Positions 48,070 to 58,944 of a stretch of DNA of 64,000 bases are shown piece after piece (within the stretch, counting starts at the first letter, position 1; each line of letters begins with the position of its first letter). Both the position numbers and the translations under genes were made by a program. Below the pieces are notes generated by a model. The model worked only from the letters and a program-made list of their open reading frames with translations, searched no databases and was not told where the DNA came from. Source of the stretch: Lojkania enalia (taxonomy: Eukaryota; Ascomycota; Dothideomycetes; Pleosporales). The stretch covers positions 534,859-598,858 of the forward strand of contig ML986586.1 in NCBI GenBank assembly GCA_010094045.1, written 5' to 3'.

Positions 48070-50091
48070 GGACTTGGTATTTACCGCAAGCAATTTTATT
48101 ATAGAGAATTAGATCACTCGAAACAGATATCTTGGCTTGAACTCTGATCTCGAGGATGACATATGTCCCTGCCCGTTCAAGTTGCTACTGCTCTTTTCAA
48201 TCTTCGGAACCATACATATCAACGGAGACTATAAATGTTCCCAGAGACCTACCAGCTATTCTTTCCAACGGATTCACCCTCGAGTCCCGCACGCGGTTCT
48301 CTCTCTATGCGCCCTTTTTCGCGAAAATTCACCTCACCATGCGCAATCGTCTCCTGAGCTAGTTGCTCTAGAGTATGCCTATTGCCATCCCGGCGGCTAC
48401 TGGGGCTTCTGAGATGTCCGACTCGTTTTATATACTGGGTGCGGAAGCCAATGAATCTCACTCAAGGCGGCATCCGCACATCTGATTATAAGACATCTAT
48501 TCCCAAATACAACCCAAATGGCTGTGAGCATGCCGTCCATTCTATTTCCGCCAGTATTGCCGCAGATGCCTAAATCACATACTGAAAGATTTCAGCACAG
48601 ATTTTCAAGTTAAAGTCAGGGCATTTCTCAAGTATGTAACATATGACAAGGATATAGCAAGTAAATTCAATGTCCAGTAATGTCTTGCTGGCCAAAGTAA
48701 TATGAGGACTATGTTGCCTGTTTGGCCTAGGTTGAAAGCTCCTATAGAGCCCTTTAGGGTGACGATGTCGATACGGGGTGTACTAAATGGATCGCGAACA
48801 TTATGTGCGGTAAATCTTACCGAAATATTTATGATAGTATCACTGGAAATGCAAAAGACGCGGGTCATATACCATGAAGCAATGGAGTATTGGCCTGTCA
48901 GAGAGCGTTCTCATACATTTGCCCGCTTCTTATGCTAATGGCAAAGTATATGTAGTGATGTTACGCACGCATCGGAATCTAGGGTTGGAGCTCCGGAGCT
49001 AGTGAAGAGGATGAGTGGCAGCCCTACCTAAATCAGACGATAGAAAATGGTAACGTCCATCCCTGCGTCGCAGAAAACCCGCCGTACTGGAAAATATGAG
49101 GGGTACTTTGGCTTCAAGCGACTACAGCTGCGCGCACACGTCGAGCTTTACTAGAAATTTGTATAAGTCTTGTGCTGTTGCACATTCGGGACCTCTCTTA
49201 CTTACATATCACGTTCGCGTGGTCGCCTTCGGGCCTGATTCGTAGAGGGCCTCCTTTTCTAGGATAACAGTGTTCCTTCGCTACAGCACCGCCATCGAGC
49301 GCTTATGGCTTTCGATGCTCATATAAAGGTTTATCTTAGCTTAAGAGACTTATATGGTAGTGAGAAGATCTCATCACTTGTGTCTGCTATGCCGCGCGAA
49401 TTCATGCAAGGTCGCCAAGCAGGCTGGTTTTCCTATCAAAGCAATTGCCAATCCTGGCTAGTGATAAACGACCATGCACGCGGTACGACATAGTGGAGGT
49501 CAGACCAGTGACTGTGCGTCCTGCCAAGCGGGCCACTCACCCCCGCAGCTGTGCAATCCAACTCAACATCGGCCATGCCTCCGACTGCCAACTTGGACAC
49601 TATGGGAATACCTACAGAATACGCTGCCTTAAAAGGATATGGCCGGACCGGGTCAGCTGCAATCCCCGCTAACGTCTCTATGGTGATCATCCGTTTTTTA
49701 AAATATAAGCATATTCTGGCTCGCCGCTCGGATATTCGTCTTCTGCTCAAGGTTAGTCGGCATGACAGTCTTACCGCGCCACAATGTGGGTTGTGCAACC
49801 AACACACGGTACCGAGCTGAGCTTGTTCAAACTCCCTTCTTACAAAACGAAGGATATGCCAAGGGCACGGCAGAATACACACGGTATTCTTGCACGGTCT
49901 TGGTTTCACATGCACGTCTTTAGTATAGATTGGCGCTCTATTTCTTGTATGCGCGCTAACCTTAATAGCTAGGACTCTAATTGCCAACGGACTACGGGTC
50001 GCCATATCTGTCTCTTCAGTTAAGCTGCCGCGCTCGAACACGGCAAAACCCATTCCTCCCGCTCGCCCCCCATCCAACCTTATGCGAAACA
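48070..50091. other. Intergenic between the HET gene and the NLR remnant
   Basis: No gene recognised. It contains a reverse-strand open frame of 218 codons (49436-50092) without any motif I know; see findings. Confidence 0.45.
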
Positions 50092-53000
50092 ATGCGTCTT
50101 TTGCGATGGAGCAATGCTGGTGAATTTAGCTTCACTGAGGATCTGGTTGGTGGCAAGACAATCCCCCCCTATGCGATACTTTCGCACACGTGAGGACCGG
50201 ATACTGAGGAGGTTACCTTTGAAGACATAATAAATGGCACTGGCAAGAACAAGTCTGGCTATGAGAAGATCCGTTTCTGTGGGGAACAAGCGAGACAAAA
50301 TCACCTACAATATTTTTGAATTGACACCTGCTGCACTACACAGAGTCACCATCGATGCCTTTGCCCTACGAAAGGGGTAGCATATGCCGCCGAAGATGGC
50401 GGCAGAACGTACATAGCTTTTCAATACATATGTATTATTATTTCCTTAACGTCTAACTTTTCATTTGAGAATCTATGACCAGCACTCTAATCCGAGAACC
50501 CGCTCATGCAGAGGCCTTGGAATTAGGCCCTGTCAAGCAGTGGCTGAGCAAGACTGAGCCTACCCTGGCCATAGAACTATTAGGTCAGCGTACAGCTGTG
50601 CGCCTCTGCCCCACTGCAAACGAACTTTTGTTCGCAATCTTTAACATCACTCGGGCTTCTTCAACAACGCTCCTGCTAATTGCAACCCTGTGCTTTCCAA
50701 CCACTATTCCCATGTGGCATTCCAGTCCTAAGCGCCTATCATGTCGTCGCCGTCGCCGTTGCCGTCGTCCCCGAACATGTTCATGTCTCCCCACGACACC
50801 CCTAGCACTCAAAATCGACCTCCACAATCTACGATGCCTCTCCGCAATCGGTCACTCGGGCGCGATGTCCATATCTACGATGCCAAAGATCCCGCTGCAA
50901 CACTTGGTGGTTTGATCCTCACGAATGGCGTCACAAATAACAACTTTTACTCCATGGTGGAAATCCTTGGCCTCTTTGCAAGCAGCTTCGAACTACGAGA
51001 TGGAGATGATACCAAGATTGAGAAGAATGATGACCCGCTTCGGCCTGGGAAGTACTACATTCATGCGCCAAGTAATCCAACGTGATAGTCTCACCACACT
51101 TAAGCTAATTTTAGCTTTTAGATCCTTTCTCAATCAATGACGAGGCTTGGCTAGTTCGTACTATATCAAATGCCAGCGGGACTCGCGTCCAGTCATTCCG
51201 CGATGCCGTTCGCAAAAGAGACGGCCGATGCGTTATATCTGGGAACGTGGCAGTTATGGCACAATTCGACGTTTGGGATGGCTTTCAGGCTGCGCATGTC
51301 TTCCCGATAGCCTACGAAGGTCATTGGAAGGATCATGGATACGACCGCTGGATTACCATTCAACCTGATAACGGCGGAGCCATTAACTCGGTACAAAACG
51401 GCATGCTGCTTCGGAACGACATACACCATCTGTTTGACACCTACAACCTCTCGATTAACCCTGATGTAGGTTTTCGCCGTACCCGCTGGGATCCGTGGCT
51501 GATAATGTTTAGGATAATTATAAGATTGTTTTCTTTGCCCTTGATGCATATGGTCTCGCTGGCAAACATCTTGACCAAATCTTCATCAATGACCCACAAC
51601 GACCTATCGATCAGCTTCTGCGATGGCACTTCAGGCAGGCGGTCCTGGCAAACATGAGAGGTGCTGGAGAGCCCCGGTTCGAGCATGATTTTCCGCCTGG
51701 CTCTGATATTGTTGGTGACATTCTCAATGGTCCAAAGCCTGCTGAAAGAATGGAGTTTGAGCTGTTCAGTCGCCTGGTAGCTTAGGTTGAAATGCATGAC
51801 ATTTCTACTACTCAGTAACTGGGAAGACAGCCGTAGAACATCCAATAACACATTGAGTTAATATATCAAGACAAATCCGCGATGTATTCATCACTTGTAT
51901 CAATAAGGAAAACAAAGCGGAGCTCTCGCACGCTATTAACTCTATGTTCCACTGGATCCGCAACGCGACTCGATGCTACGTCTATTTATCGGATGTGCCC
52001 ACAACGTCCGTCACGTCGAACAGGAAAAATAAGCTGACGAAATATATGCATTTGCCGTTCAACTGGGCGAAGACGGCGGGAGTCAGCAATAAGAAGTAAA
52101 ATCCATTGCTATGGGAATCAGATTTCCAGAAAAGCAAATAATTTACTCGGGGCTGGACGCTTCAAGAGCTTCTGGCCCCAGTTTCGGTCGAATTCTTCTC
52201 CCAAAAACGTAGGCGACTTGGCGACAAAAGTTCTCTAAAGCAGCTGATTCATGAGATCACGGGCATCCCTAGGACAGCGCTTTAAGGAACTCCTTTATCT
52301 CATTTTAGCATTAAAGATCGATTTCAATAAATAAAAAATCGCCAGACCAAGCTTGAAGAAGATAAAGCGTACTTATTGCTAGGTATTTTCGACGTTGATA
52401 TACCCCTTCGCTATAGCAAAGGAATGGTGAGTGCTTTCAAAAGGCTTAAGGAGGAGATTGACAAGCTGTCGACATATATCCAAGACTTACGCCTCACCAA
52501 CCCCTACGACGACAAGAAACGTATTGAGGAAACGAAAGGCGGACTGCTGAAAGACTCGTATTATTAGATCCTCGAAACCTCCGACTTTCAACGATGGCGT
52601 GATGACCAGCAGAGTCGATTACTATGGATCAAGGGCGATCCCGGCAGGAGTAAAACGATGCTTCTCTGCGGCATTGTTAATGAGCTGAAGAAATCAATGC
52701 CCAAGACGCACTTTTTGTCCTATTTCTTCTGTCAGGCCACAGACTCGCGAATCAACAACGCAACGGCCGTACTGCGAGTTAGCTCAGTGGCCTTTTCCCA
52801 CGACTCGACAAGGCTGACATCGGCGTCGCGCGACAGCAAGGTCAAGATATGGGATGCCAGCAGCGGCGAGTGCCTGTAGACGCTTGATATTGGCAAAGCA
52901 CTCTACCATATCTCGTTTGACATAACTGACTTGTACCTTCTCACTGATACTGGCACAATCGATATTAGTGCTCTATCAGGTTCAATTACATCTCCAATCC

Positions 53001-53197
53001 TTTCGGAGTCCTATCCTCCAAAACATCAAGGTATAGCTTTAAGCTCAGATGGTGTATGGATAAAATACAATTCAGAGAACCTATTATGGCTACCTTCGGA
53101 GTATCGTCCATCATGTTCAGTACTATTAGGAGAGATGATTGGTATCGGGGTTGGATCTGGAAGAGTATGGATATGTAAAAAGCTTAACATATCCTAA
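50092..53197 (+). pseudogene. HET-NACHT-WD40 (NLR, HET-E/D type) pseudogene split by an insertion
   Basis: Two blocks. 50092-50334 is the start of a HET domain (MRLLRWSNAGEFSFTEDLVG, PPYAILSHT, then EEVTFEDIINGTG). After an unrelated 1.56-kb segment the HET domain resumes at about 51,896 (INKENKAELSHAINSMF, RCYVYLSDV, FTRGWTLQELLAP, YLLLGIFDVDIPL). It is followed by a NACHT P-loop region (LLWIKGDPGRSKTMLLCGIVNEL), a single WD40 unit (VAFSHDSTRLTSASRDSKVKIWD) and the family's C-terminal region to 53197. In-frame stops lie at 50191, 50317, 52097, 52139, 52283, 52328, 52565 and 52877. From 51,896 to 53,197 the frame never shifts. Most of NACHT and the other WD40 repeats are missing, joined in frame. 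Intact relatives are fungal innate-immunity or incompatibility receptors. Confidence 0.85.
50741..51785 (+). CDS. HNH-nuclease domain protein, apparently intact, inside the NLR remnant
   Basis: Three exons: 50741..51071, 51122..51465, 51513..51785, giving 315 residues; introns of 50 and 47 nt have GT-AG ends and keep the frame. The N-terminus is Ser/Pro-rich, then DVHIYDAKDPAATLGGLILTNG. The HNH_2-like core shows VRKRDGRCVISG, FQAAHVFPIAYEGHW, SVQNGMLLRNDIHHLFD and YNLSINPD. The tail RPIDQLLRWHFRQAVLANMR ... ERMEFELFSRL is typical of this multi-copy fungal family. No stop or frameshift is present, in contrast to the flanking NLR blocks. The biochemical role of these fungal HNH proteins is not established; the His/Asn pattern implies metal-dependent DNA cleavage. 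Confidence 0.85.
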
Positions 53198-54634
53198 ATC
53201 CTCGGAGCATTTATGTAGAGACAATGTACTAATTTTATATCTTTTATTATCTCTATTTCATAGAGTGAGGGCTGGGATCCGATGTCAATATATGGTTTGC
53301 TATTTTGCTACGGGAAGATTCGAGCGTGTTTTAGCTATAACCCACTTGTTGAAGCTTTGCCACTTAAGCCTCGTCAGAGGCAGACGAACGCCTCAATGAC
53401 GCTAGCAGGAAGGATGGTCGACTGGCTCCGGCCATAACCTTGTGAGGTGGTGAATTCTGTAGGTGTTTTCAGAGAGCTGAGTTGGTTGACTGGAGGTATG
53501 GCCAAGGTTAAGCGGGGATCATAAGCCTACCGGGCTGAGGTCGGCCCGCTTGCTAAGACTCCGTACAGCTACAGGCCTAAGAGCCTCTCTAAGTAAAGTA
53601 CACTATGATGATGAATTATATGGTGCGGGGGGGTTGTTTTTTTTTTTGCCATTAAGCCGCGTGCTGACCTTTTCATGAAATTACGCGCTACAACAGGCGT
53701 AAGGCTAATAATAACTTCCTAGTGTTGTAATAAGGTTGCGAAACTTAGATGATGCCATTTATAAGTATTAGGGAGTGGTAGAAGCTTAATGGTGGTGCTA
53801 TAGGGAAGGAAATCTGATACGCTGTAGAAGGAGGCTCTTTACAGATTAGGCGTAAAGGCGATAATGCGGACGTTACTTATGAGAGAAATCCCAAGTATTT
53901 AAAACTAGCTGCAACACATGACTTATAACCACACTATAGTAAATGTTAACGTATACGCAGAGTTTAAGTTGCTCAAAGTTAAGGGACGCCTCATATTTTC
54001 CGGTACGGTAAGTTTTCTGCGACGTAGAGAATGATATTATGGTAGCAGGGATTTAAGCATACGAGCACGAGCTATTTCTGCCGACAGACTAATGATATGT
54101 TTGAGTTGCACGACTATCATATACTTGACCCAGGGATATGGCTGACTTTGCGCGCGAATTGCTGCTGCCGTGATTTAGACAGGGGACGTGGATGTGGGAA
54201 ACGGGAGGTATGAGCGGGGGAAGATTTCATTGCAGCAAAGAGACCATCTGCTGTAGTCGTGAATCTATGTAGTGATTCCGGATATATTGTAATAAGAATA
54301 GAAGTATGGTGACCATTGTGACAGTTGAAACAGACTAAGTCACGTGTCGTCGTGTGCTTGCCAAGTATCTGTTTTCGCGCTAACCATGAAAGCTCGGCGC
54401 CGGAAACAGTAGCGCCTAAGCTTCAAAACAACCTGTACTTGTCAATCGCCAATACTAATACCGCCGAATCGTTTACGTCCGGACGCGCGCAAACCGCTAT
54501 CCACCTGCTGTCATAATATGATACAATCGATGCCGCCTCGCGCTCTTTCATAGCGAGGATCCTTTCTTTCTTGCAGCGACAGCCACCCTCAAACAAACAA
54601 AACCAGGTCGCAAGCAAGAACCATCCACTTCACG
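53198..54634. other. Intergenic, 1.4 kb
   Basis: Decayed-looking DNA after the NLR remnant, with a G7 run (53627-53633) close to a T11 run (53637-53647). The last 300 bases are the mad1 upstream region. No gene recognised. Confidence 0.5.
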
Positions 54635-56779
54635 ATGGCAGCTTCAAGGAAACAGAACCTGCCAACGTACAACATCTTCACCGGCGGTACCTCCTCTCCT
54701 CCTCCACTAGGACGGCAGCCATTGCGCGAAACATTACGAGAGAGCCTCCGTGCTTCACAGAATGCCCCACATGCCGTGCTTCCAACTGATCCGATCAATG
54801 AGGATTTACGGGCGCAACTCAATGCCCTACGTTTTGAGCTAGAAACAGCGAAACAGGACAAGGAAATGATGAAGCTACAACACGAAGAAGAAATCAGAAG
54901 CATTCAGAACAAGGCCGAAACAGACTTGCGGAAGATGCAACAAGCAGAAAGCTCTAGTAAGCTGATGGCGGAGAAGTTAGAGGCACTAAAACGAGAGCTT
55001 TCGGACATTCAGACACGAAGCGCAAATGAGCGACAGGATCTGGAACGGCGTTTGCGCACATCACAGGAGAAGGCGCAGCAGTTGCAAGAGGAAGTCGACG
55101 AAGCGAAAGAAGATCTAGCGGCTCTACAGCGAGAAAATGATCGGAAGAACGATGCGCTGCAGGCAGAGCATAGATCTCTTGAGGAACTTGTGGGGGAGTT
55201 GAAAGCGGACTTGGAAGGTAAAGTGAATATACTACAAACGGTCCAAAGGAAGTTGTCAGAGAAGGAAGCGGAAGTAGGGGATCTTGAAAGCCAAGTGCTA
55301 AAACTGAAAGCTGTAACAGGAGACGGAGAGACCCTAGCAGTATTCAAAAGAGAGTTGTCGGAACAAGTGGCACACATAAAGAAATTAGAAGCCTTAACGA
55401 GGGAACAAAACACAGAACTGAGGCAGTATCGGAAGCAACACAAAGCCATTGAAGTGGTAGAGGAAGAGAAAAGGGCGCTAGAGTCAAAAGTGCGCATGAT
55501 GGATGATTTGAGGCGGGAATTGAGTGAGGCACAGCTGAGAGAACAGATGTTGAAAGACGCAAAAGAATCTTGGACATCTTACTTGGAGAACGAAGCCGCT
55601 TCGCAAGGTATTCAATTTGAAACTCCCGAACAACTCGCACGAGCATTCATCCGCGAGCGTCTAGAGAGGACCGAGTTGATGAACCAGCTTGGACAAGTCA
55701 AACCAGAACTGGCTGTTAAAGACGCAGATATACAAGCTCTTGAGGATGAGAAAGCGAAGCTCCAGGCTGAAATTCGGGAACTCAAAACATCAGGCCGCCC
55801 TGCATCTAACGCTGATGATGGCAAACTTCGTGCAAGGCTAGAGAGGCAAAAGGCGTTGGTAACAAAAGAGGTCGAATTTCTCCGTGCCCAGGTCAAAGCA
55901 TTTGAAGATGAGGAGCGCGAAATGCAGCCCGATCACTTTAATCAAGCCAAAGCAGACCGTATCAAACAGCTTGAAGAACTCGTTGATGAGTATCGCAAAG
56001 AAATCGAAACGCTGCAGAAGGAATCGTTCGTAGTCGAAAAGCCACTGACCGTCTCTGCCGGTCAGAAGCGCTCGCTTGATAACGAAGAAGCTGATGAACG
56101 AGTCGGTGAACTACGTCGCAAGAATAGGAAATTGCAGGATGAGACCACCGAACTGAACAAACGCATTAAAATACTAGAATCGGAGTACAAGGTACAGTCT
56201 GCGCAGCTACAGAAATTGAAGGCGTCCTCTCGGACGCGCATTCTGGAACTCAAATCCAACCCTACCGCAGACGCAGAGGCCTTGAAACTGAACACCGTAC
56301 GAAATCTGCGCGAGGCCAATGCCGAACTGCTCGCCAGGCTTGAAGGCGCAAGCCTTTCCCCGAAATCTGTTCCAATGGCTACTCTTGTGGCAGCTAAGGA
56401 TGAGCTCGCAGAACTTTCTAGCACCGTGGCCTCACATGAGAAGAAAATCAAGCGGCTGAAACAAATCTGGACGGCTAAATCCCTCGAGTTCCGCGAAGCT
56501 GTTGCATCTATCCTGGGCTGGAAACTCGACTTTATGCCAAATGGACGGGTTAGGGTAACCAGCATGTTTTACCCCGGAGACCAGGAGACAGGGGAGAACA
56601 GCATTGTCTTCGATGGTGAAAACGGTACGATGAAGGTTAGTGGTGGAGAGCATAGTGCGTTTGCGAATGAGATTCGCGATCTTATCACTTTTTGGGTAGA
56701 GGAGAGGAAAGAGATACCCTGCTTTTTGGCTGCCATGACACTAGAGTTTTGGGAAAAGACAACCAGGGCTGCGAGGTAG
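54635..56779 (+). CDS. mad1: Spindle assembly checkpoint protein Mad1
   Basis: A single exon encoding 714 residues. Mad1 recruits Mad2 to unattached kinetochores and nuclear pores and so delays anaphase. Apart from a Ser/Pro-rich N-terminus of about 50 residues, the protein is coiled coil to residue about 590 (ERQDLERRLRTSQEKAQQLQ and similar heptads). The C-terminal globular RWD-type domain is clear: KKIKRLKQIWTAKSLEFREA, ILGWKLDFMPNGRVRVTSMF, then SIVFDGENGTMKV and LITFWVEERKEIPCFLA. Length and domain order fit fungal Mad1; the start ATG is followed by AASRKQNLPTYNIFTGG, a plausible N-terminus. Confidence 0.94.
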   Translation: MAASRKQNLPTYNIFTGGTSSPPPLGRQPLRETLRESLRASQNAPHAVLPTDPINEDLRAQLNALRFELETAKQDKEMMKLQHEEEIRSIQNKAETDLRKMQQAESSSKLMAEKLEALKRELSDIQTRSANERQDLERRLRTSQEKAQQLQEEVDEAKEDLAALQRENDRKNDALQAEHRSLEELVGELKADLEGKVNILQTVQRKLSEKEAEVGDLESQVLKLKAVTGDGETLAVFKRELSEQVAHIKKLEALTREQNTELRQYRKQHKAIEVVEEEKRALESKVRMMDDLRRELSEAQLREQMLKDAKESWTSYLENEAASQGIQFETPEQLARAFIRERLERTELMNQLGQVKPELAVKDADIQALEDEKAKLQAEIRELKTSGRPASNADDGKLRARLERQKALVTKEVEFLRAQVKAFEDEEREMQPDHFNQAKADRIKQLEELVDEYRKEIETLQKESFVVEKPLTVSAGQKRSLDNEEADERVGELRRKNRKLQDETTELNKRIKILESEYKVQSAQLQKLKASSRTRILELKSNPTADAEALKLNTVRNLREANAELLARLEGASLSPKSVPMATLVAAKDELAELSSTVASHEKKIKRLKQIWTAKSLEFREAVASILGWKLDFMPNGRVRVTSMFYPGDQETGENSIVFDGENGTMKVSGGEHSAFANEIRDLITFWVEERKEIPCFLAAMTLEFWEKTTRAAR

Positions 56780-56972
56780 CGCATTTGCCGAGAGTCATCG
56801 AATTCGCTGTCTATCATGTCTATATATTTTGTATAGTACTATCGACTGGCGGGGCTAGGAGGATTTTACTCTTGCATTTTCAATGGCAAAAATTGGGGCG
56901 CCTATCAAAGTAGGCTTGCATTCAGAAAACTCTCACATTTAGATCTGTCTAACCACACATTAATTTCTTTAA

Positions 56973-57923
56973 TCAGTTTGATGTTGCTTCGCCCCCTATC
57001 GTTTTCGCTCTTTCCTCCTCAATAGTATTCAACACTCTTCTTGTGATAGCATCTCTCTCGGTGGTAGCTACAATTCCGTAGGCCTCTCTTGCTTCCCGAA
57101 AAACTTGGTCCTCCCAGCCGTCCCCAACATTGACTTGTCCTGCATCTGTCCAACACGCTTGTACCGTGCCCCCAATGTTCTTGAAGAAGGCTTCCAATCC
57201 TCCAGGTCCTCCTCCGGCGTGGTACGACTTGAAAGGCCCAGCAACCGCCCATCGCGGCCCCATCGAAGATTCAACAATCTTATCGAGCTCCGTCACAGAA
57301 ACCACTCCAGACTGGACAAGATGGATGGATTCACGTAGCAGCGCGAAGGCTAGTCTATTCGCGACGAATCCCGTTATTTCCTTCTTGAGATGAATCGGCA
57401 CGCGACCCCTAGCTAACCAGAAGTCCTGGGTGCGGGTGATGACTCTCTCCAAGGTCTCCGGGGATGGGACGAGTTCGAGTAACGGCATGATGTGGGGTGG
57501 ATTGTAAGGGTGGACCACTAAAAGGCGGGCCCGGTCTTGCATGTCTTGGCTTTGCTGCGACGCAGGAATTCCACTCGTGCTGCTCCAAAGGAGAGCGTCT
57601 TTTGGTGCATGTTGTTCTACTTGTTTCCAGAGCTGCTTTTTGAAGGACAGGTTCTCGGGTCCGGATTCTTGGATTATGGAAGCGGTGGAGACCGCGGATG
57701 ATAGGGATGTCGCAATGTTGATTTCCGAAAGCGAGATGGGGACTGAGCCGTTCTGGTAGAATTGGGGGAGAGTTGATAGAATGTATTCTTCTGCGTTTGG
57801 GCGTGTGTCGTAGATTGTGAGATGGGAGGGAGAGGTTAGATGACTTAGATGGAAGGCGGCGAAGGAGAGTCCAATCGTACCGGCACCTATCAGTGTAATT
57901 CTGAGTTCGGAATCGTGCTCCAT
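56973..57923 (-). CDS. 3-hydroxyacyl-CoA dehydrogenase-like oxidoreductase (lambda-crystallin/L-carnitine dehydrogenase type)
   Basis: One exon on the reverse strand, 316 residues. The N-terminal Rossmann fold has ITLIGAGTIGLSFAA (GxGxxG), then DTRPNAEEYI as the acidic end of strand 2. QESGPENLSFKKQLW, LLWSSTSGIPAS and VVHPYNPPHIMPLLELVP are 3HCDH-fold landmarks with the catalytic His in the HPYNPP motif. FVANRLAFALLRESIHLV starts the C-terminal helical domain, and PRWAVAGPFKSYHAGGGPGG matches the lambda-crystallin/gulonate or carnitine dehydrogenase branch. It should oxidise a 3-hydroxy acid or similar substrate with NAD; the exact substrate is not visible. It converges on mad1 with 193 bp between stops. 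Confidence 0.9.
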   Translation of the reverse strand: MEHDSELRITLIGAGTIGLSFAAFHLSHLTSPSHLTIYDTRPNAEEYILSTLPQFYQNGSVPISLSEINIATSLSSAVSTASIIQESGPENLSFKKQLWKQVEQHAPKDALLWSSTSGIPASQQSQDMQDRARLLVVHPYNPPHIMPLLELVPSPETLERVITRTQDFWLARGRVPIHLKKEITGFVANRLAFALLRESIHLVQSGVVSVTELDKIVESSMGPRWAVAGPFKSYHAGGGPGGLEAFFKNIGGTVQACWTDAGQVNVGDGWEDQVFREAREAYGIVATTERDAITRRVLNTIEEERAKTIGGEATSN

Positions 57924-58944
57924 TGCTTTTGGGTGTTGGTTGTTTCTGAGACCGCGGACGGGAGTTCTCGTGCGCTTTCCGATGCTGAAGTGGTTTGGAA
58001 CGTAAAGATAAATCGAGAACTAAGGGTAGATACTCTACCCCAACAGAAAGACTTTCAATTGTAGCCACTAGGTCAGAGTTACGGGACGCTGTATCAGTTT
58101 GCGCGTGGAAGGACAAGTAGTAAAGAAGATGAAGAGAAATGTTAAACTGAGGGATAGACAGATCCCAATTCTGGAATAGGTCTAGACCCCTCGCAAGATT
58201 TTACTTACCTAGGTTCTTTGTGTTAGAAATATGTTTGCGGGCCTTCCTCAAAATTATTATTCCAAGAGTTGAGCATGGAACTTTGGATGAGGTTAAACAT
58301 CGCCGATACCGTGTGTTTCCTTTTCGGCAAGGAAGCTTCAGCTTCCAACCCCACTTCAAGCTTTACCTGCTTTCATGGTCGATTTTTTAAACAGTTTCTG
58401 TTCACATTAAGACTTGTGAAGTATGATGTCATTTAAATTTAGACCAAGATAAATCAAAGAGCCCAGAATCTCTACGCTCCGTTGTCGCTCCATTCATGCT
58501 TACTGTCACATATTAGTCAAAGGATTTTTCCGTGTGCGGCTTCCGTGCGCTGTCGTTTCTCAGTTATCGACTCTAGACTGTGGACGGAGACGGCTAGAAA
58601 GAAAACGCGGTTGAGCCCGGGACAAGGGCGAACCCGTAGAAAAGTACATATATGAGCCACTTGCTTAGGCGAACACGAAGGTGAAGAGTTGTTTGGCGTA
58701 CATCTAGCGAAGAAATGGGATATAAGTGAACGCTCATTTAACCAGAAAAAATTGTGGTCTGTCATTATCTTGAGACATTCCATACTGGATATCATAAATG
58801 ATACATGATGCCCTCTTCATTTAAGCTCAAATAATTAATTTGTGAGAGCCTCGCATGGTCAGGCCTCCGGTACTCCTTTTCCTTGCTTGCGAGCAATGCA
58901 TGAAGCCCAAATTCAATTCGCCAAACGCCACGCCAAAGGAAACA
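57924..58944. other. Intergenic, 1.0 kb
   Basis: Upstream region of the dehydrogenase-like gene and 3' flank of rpb5. No gene recognised. Confidence 0.5.
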
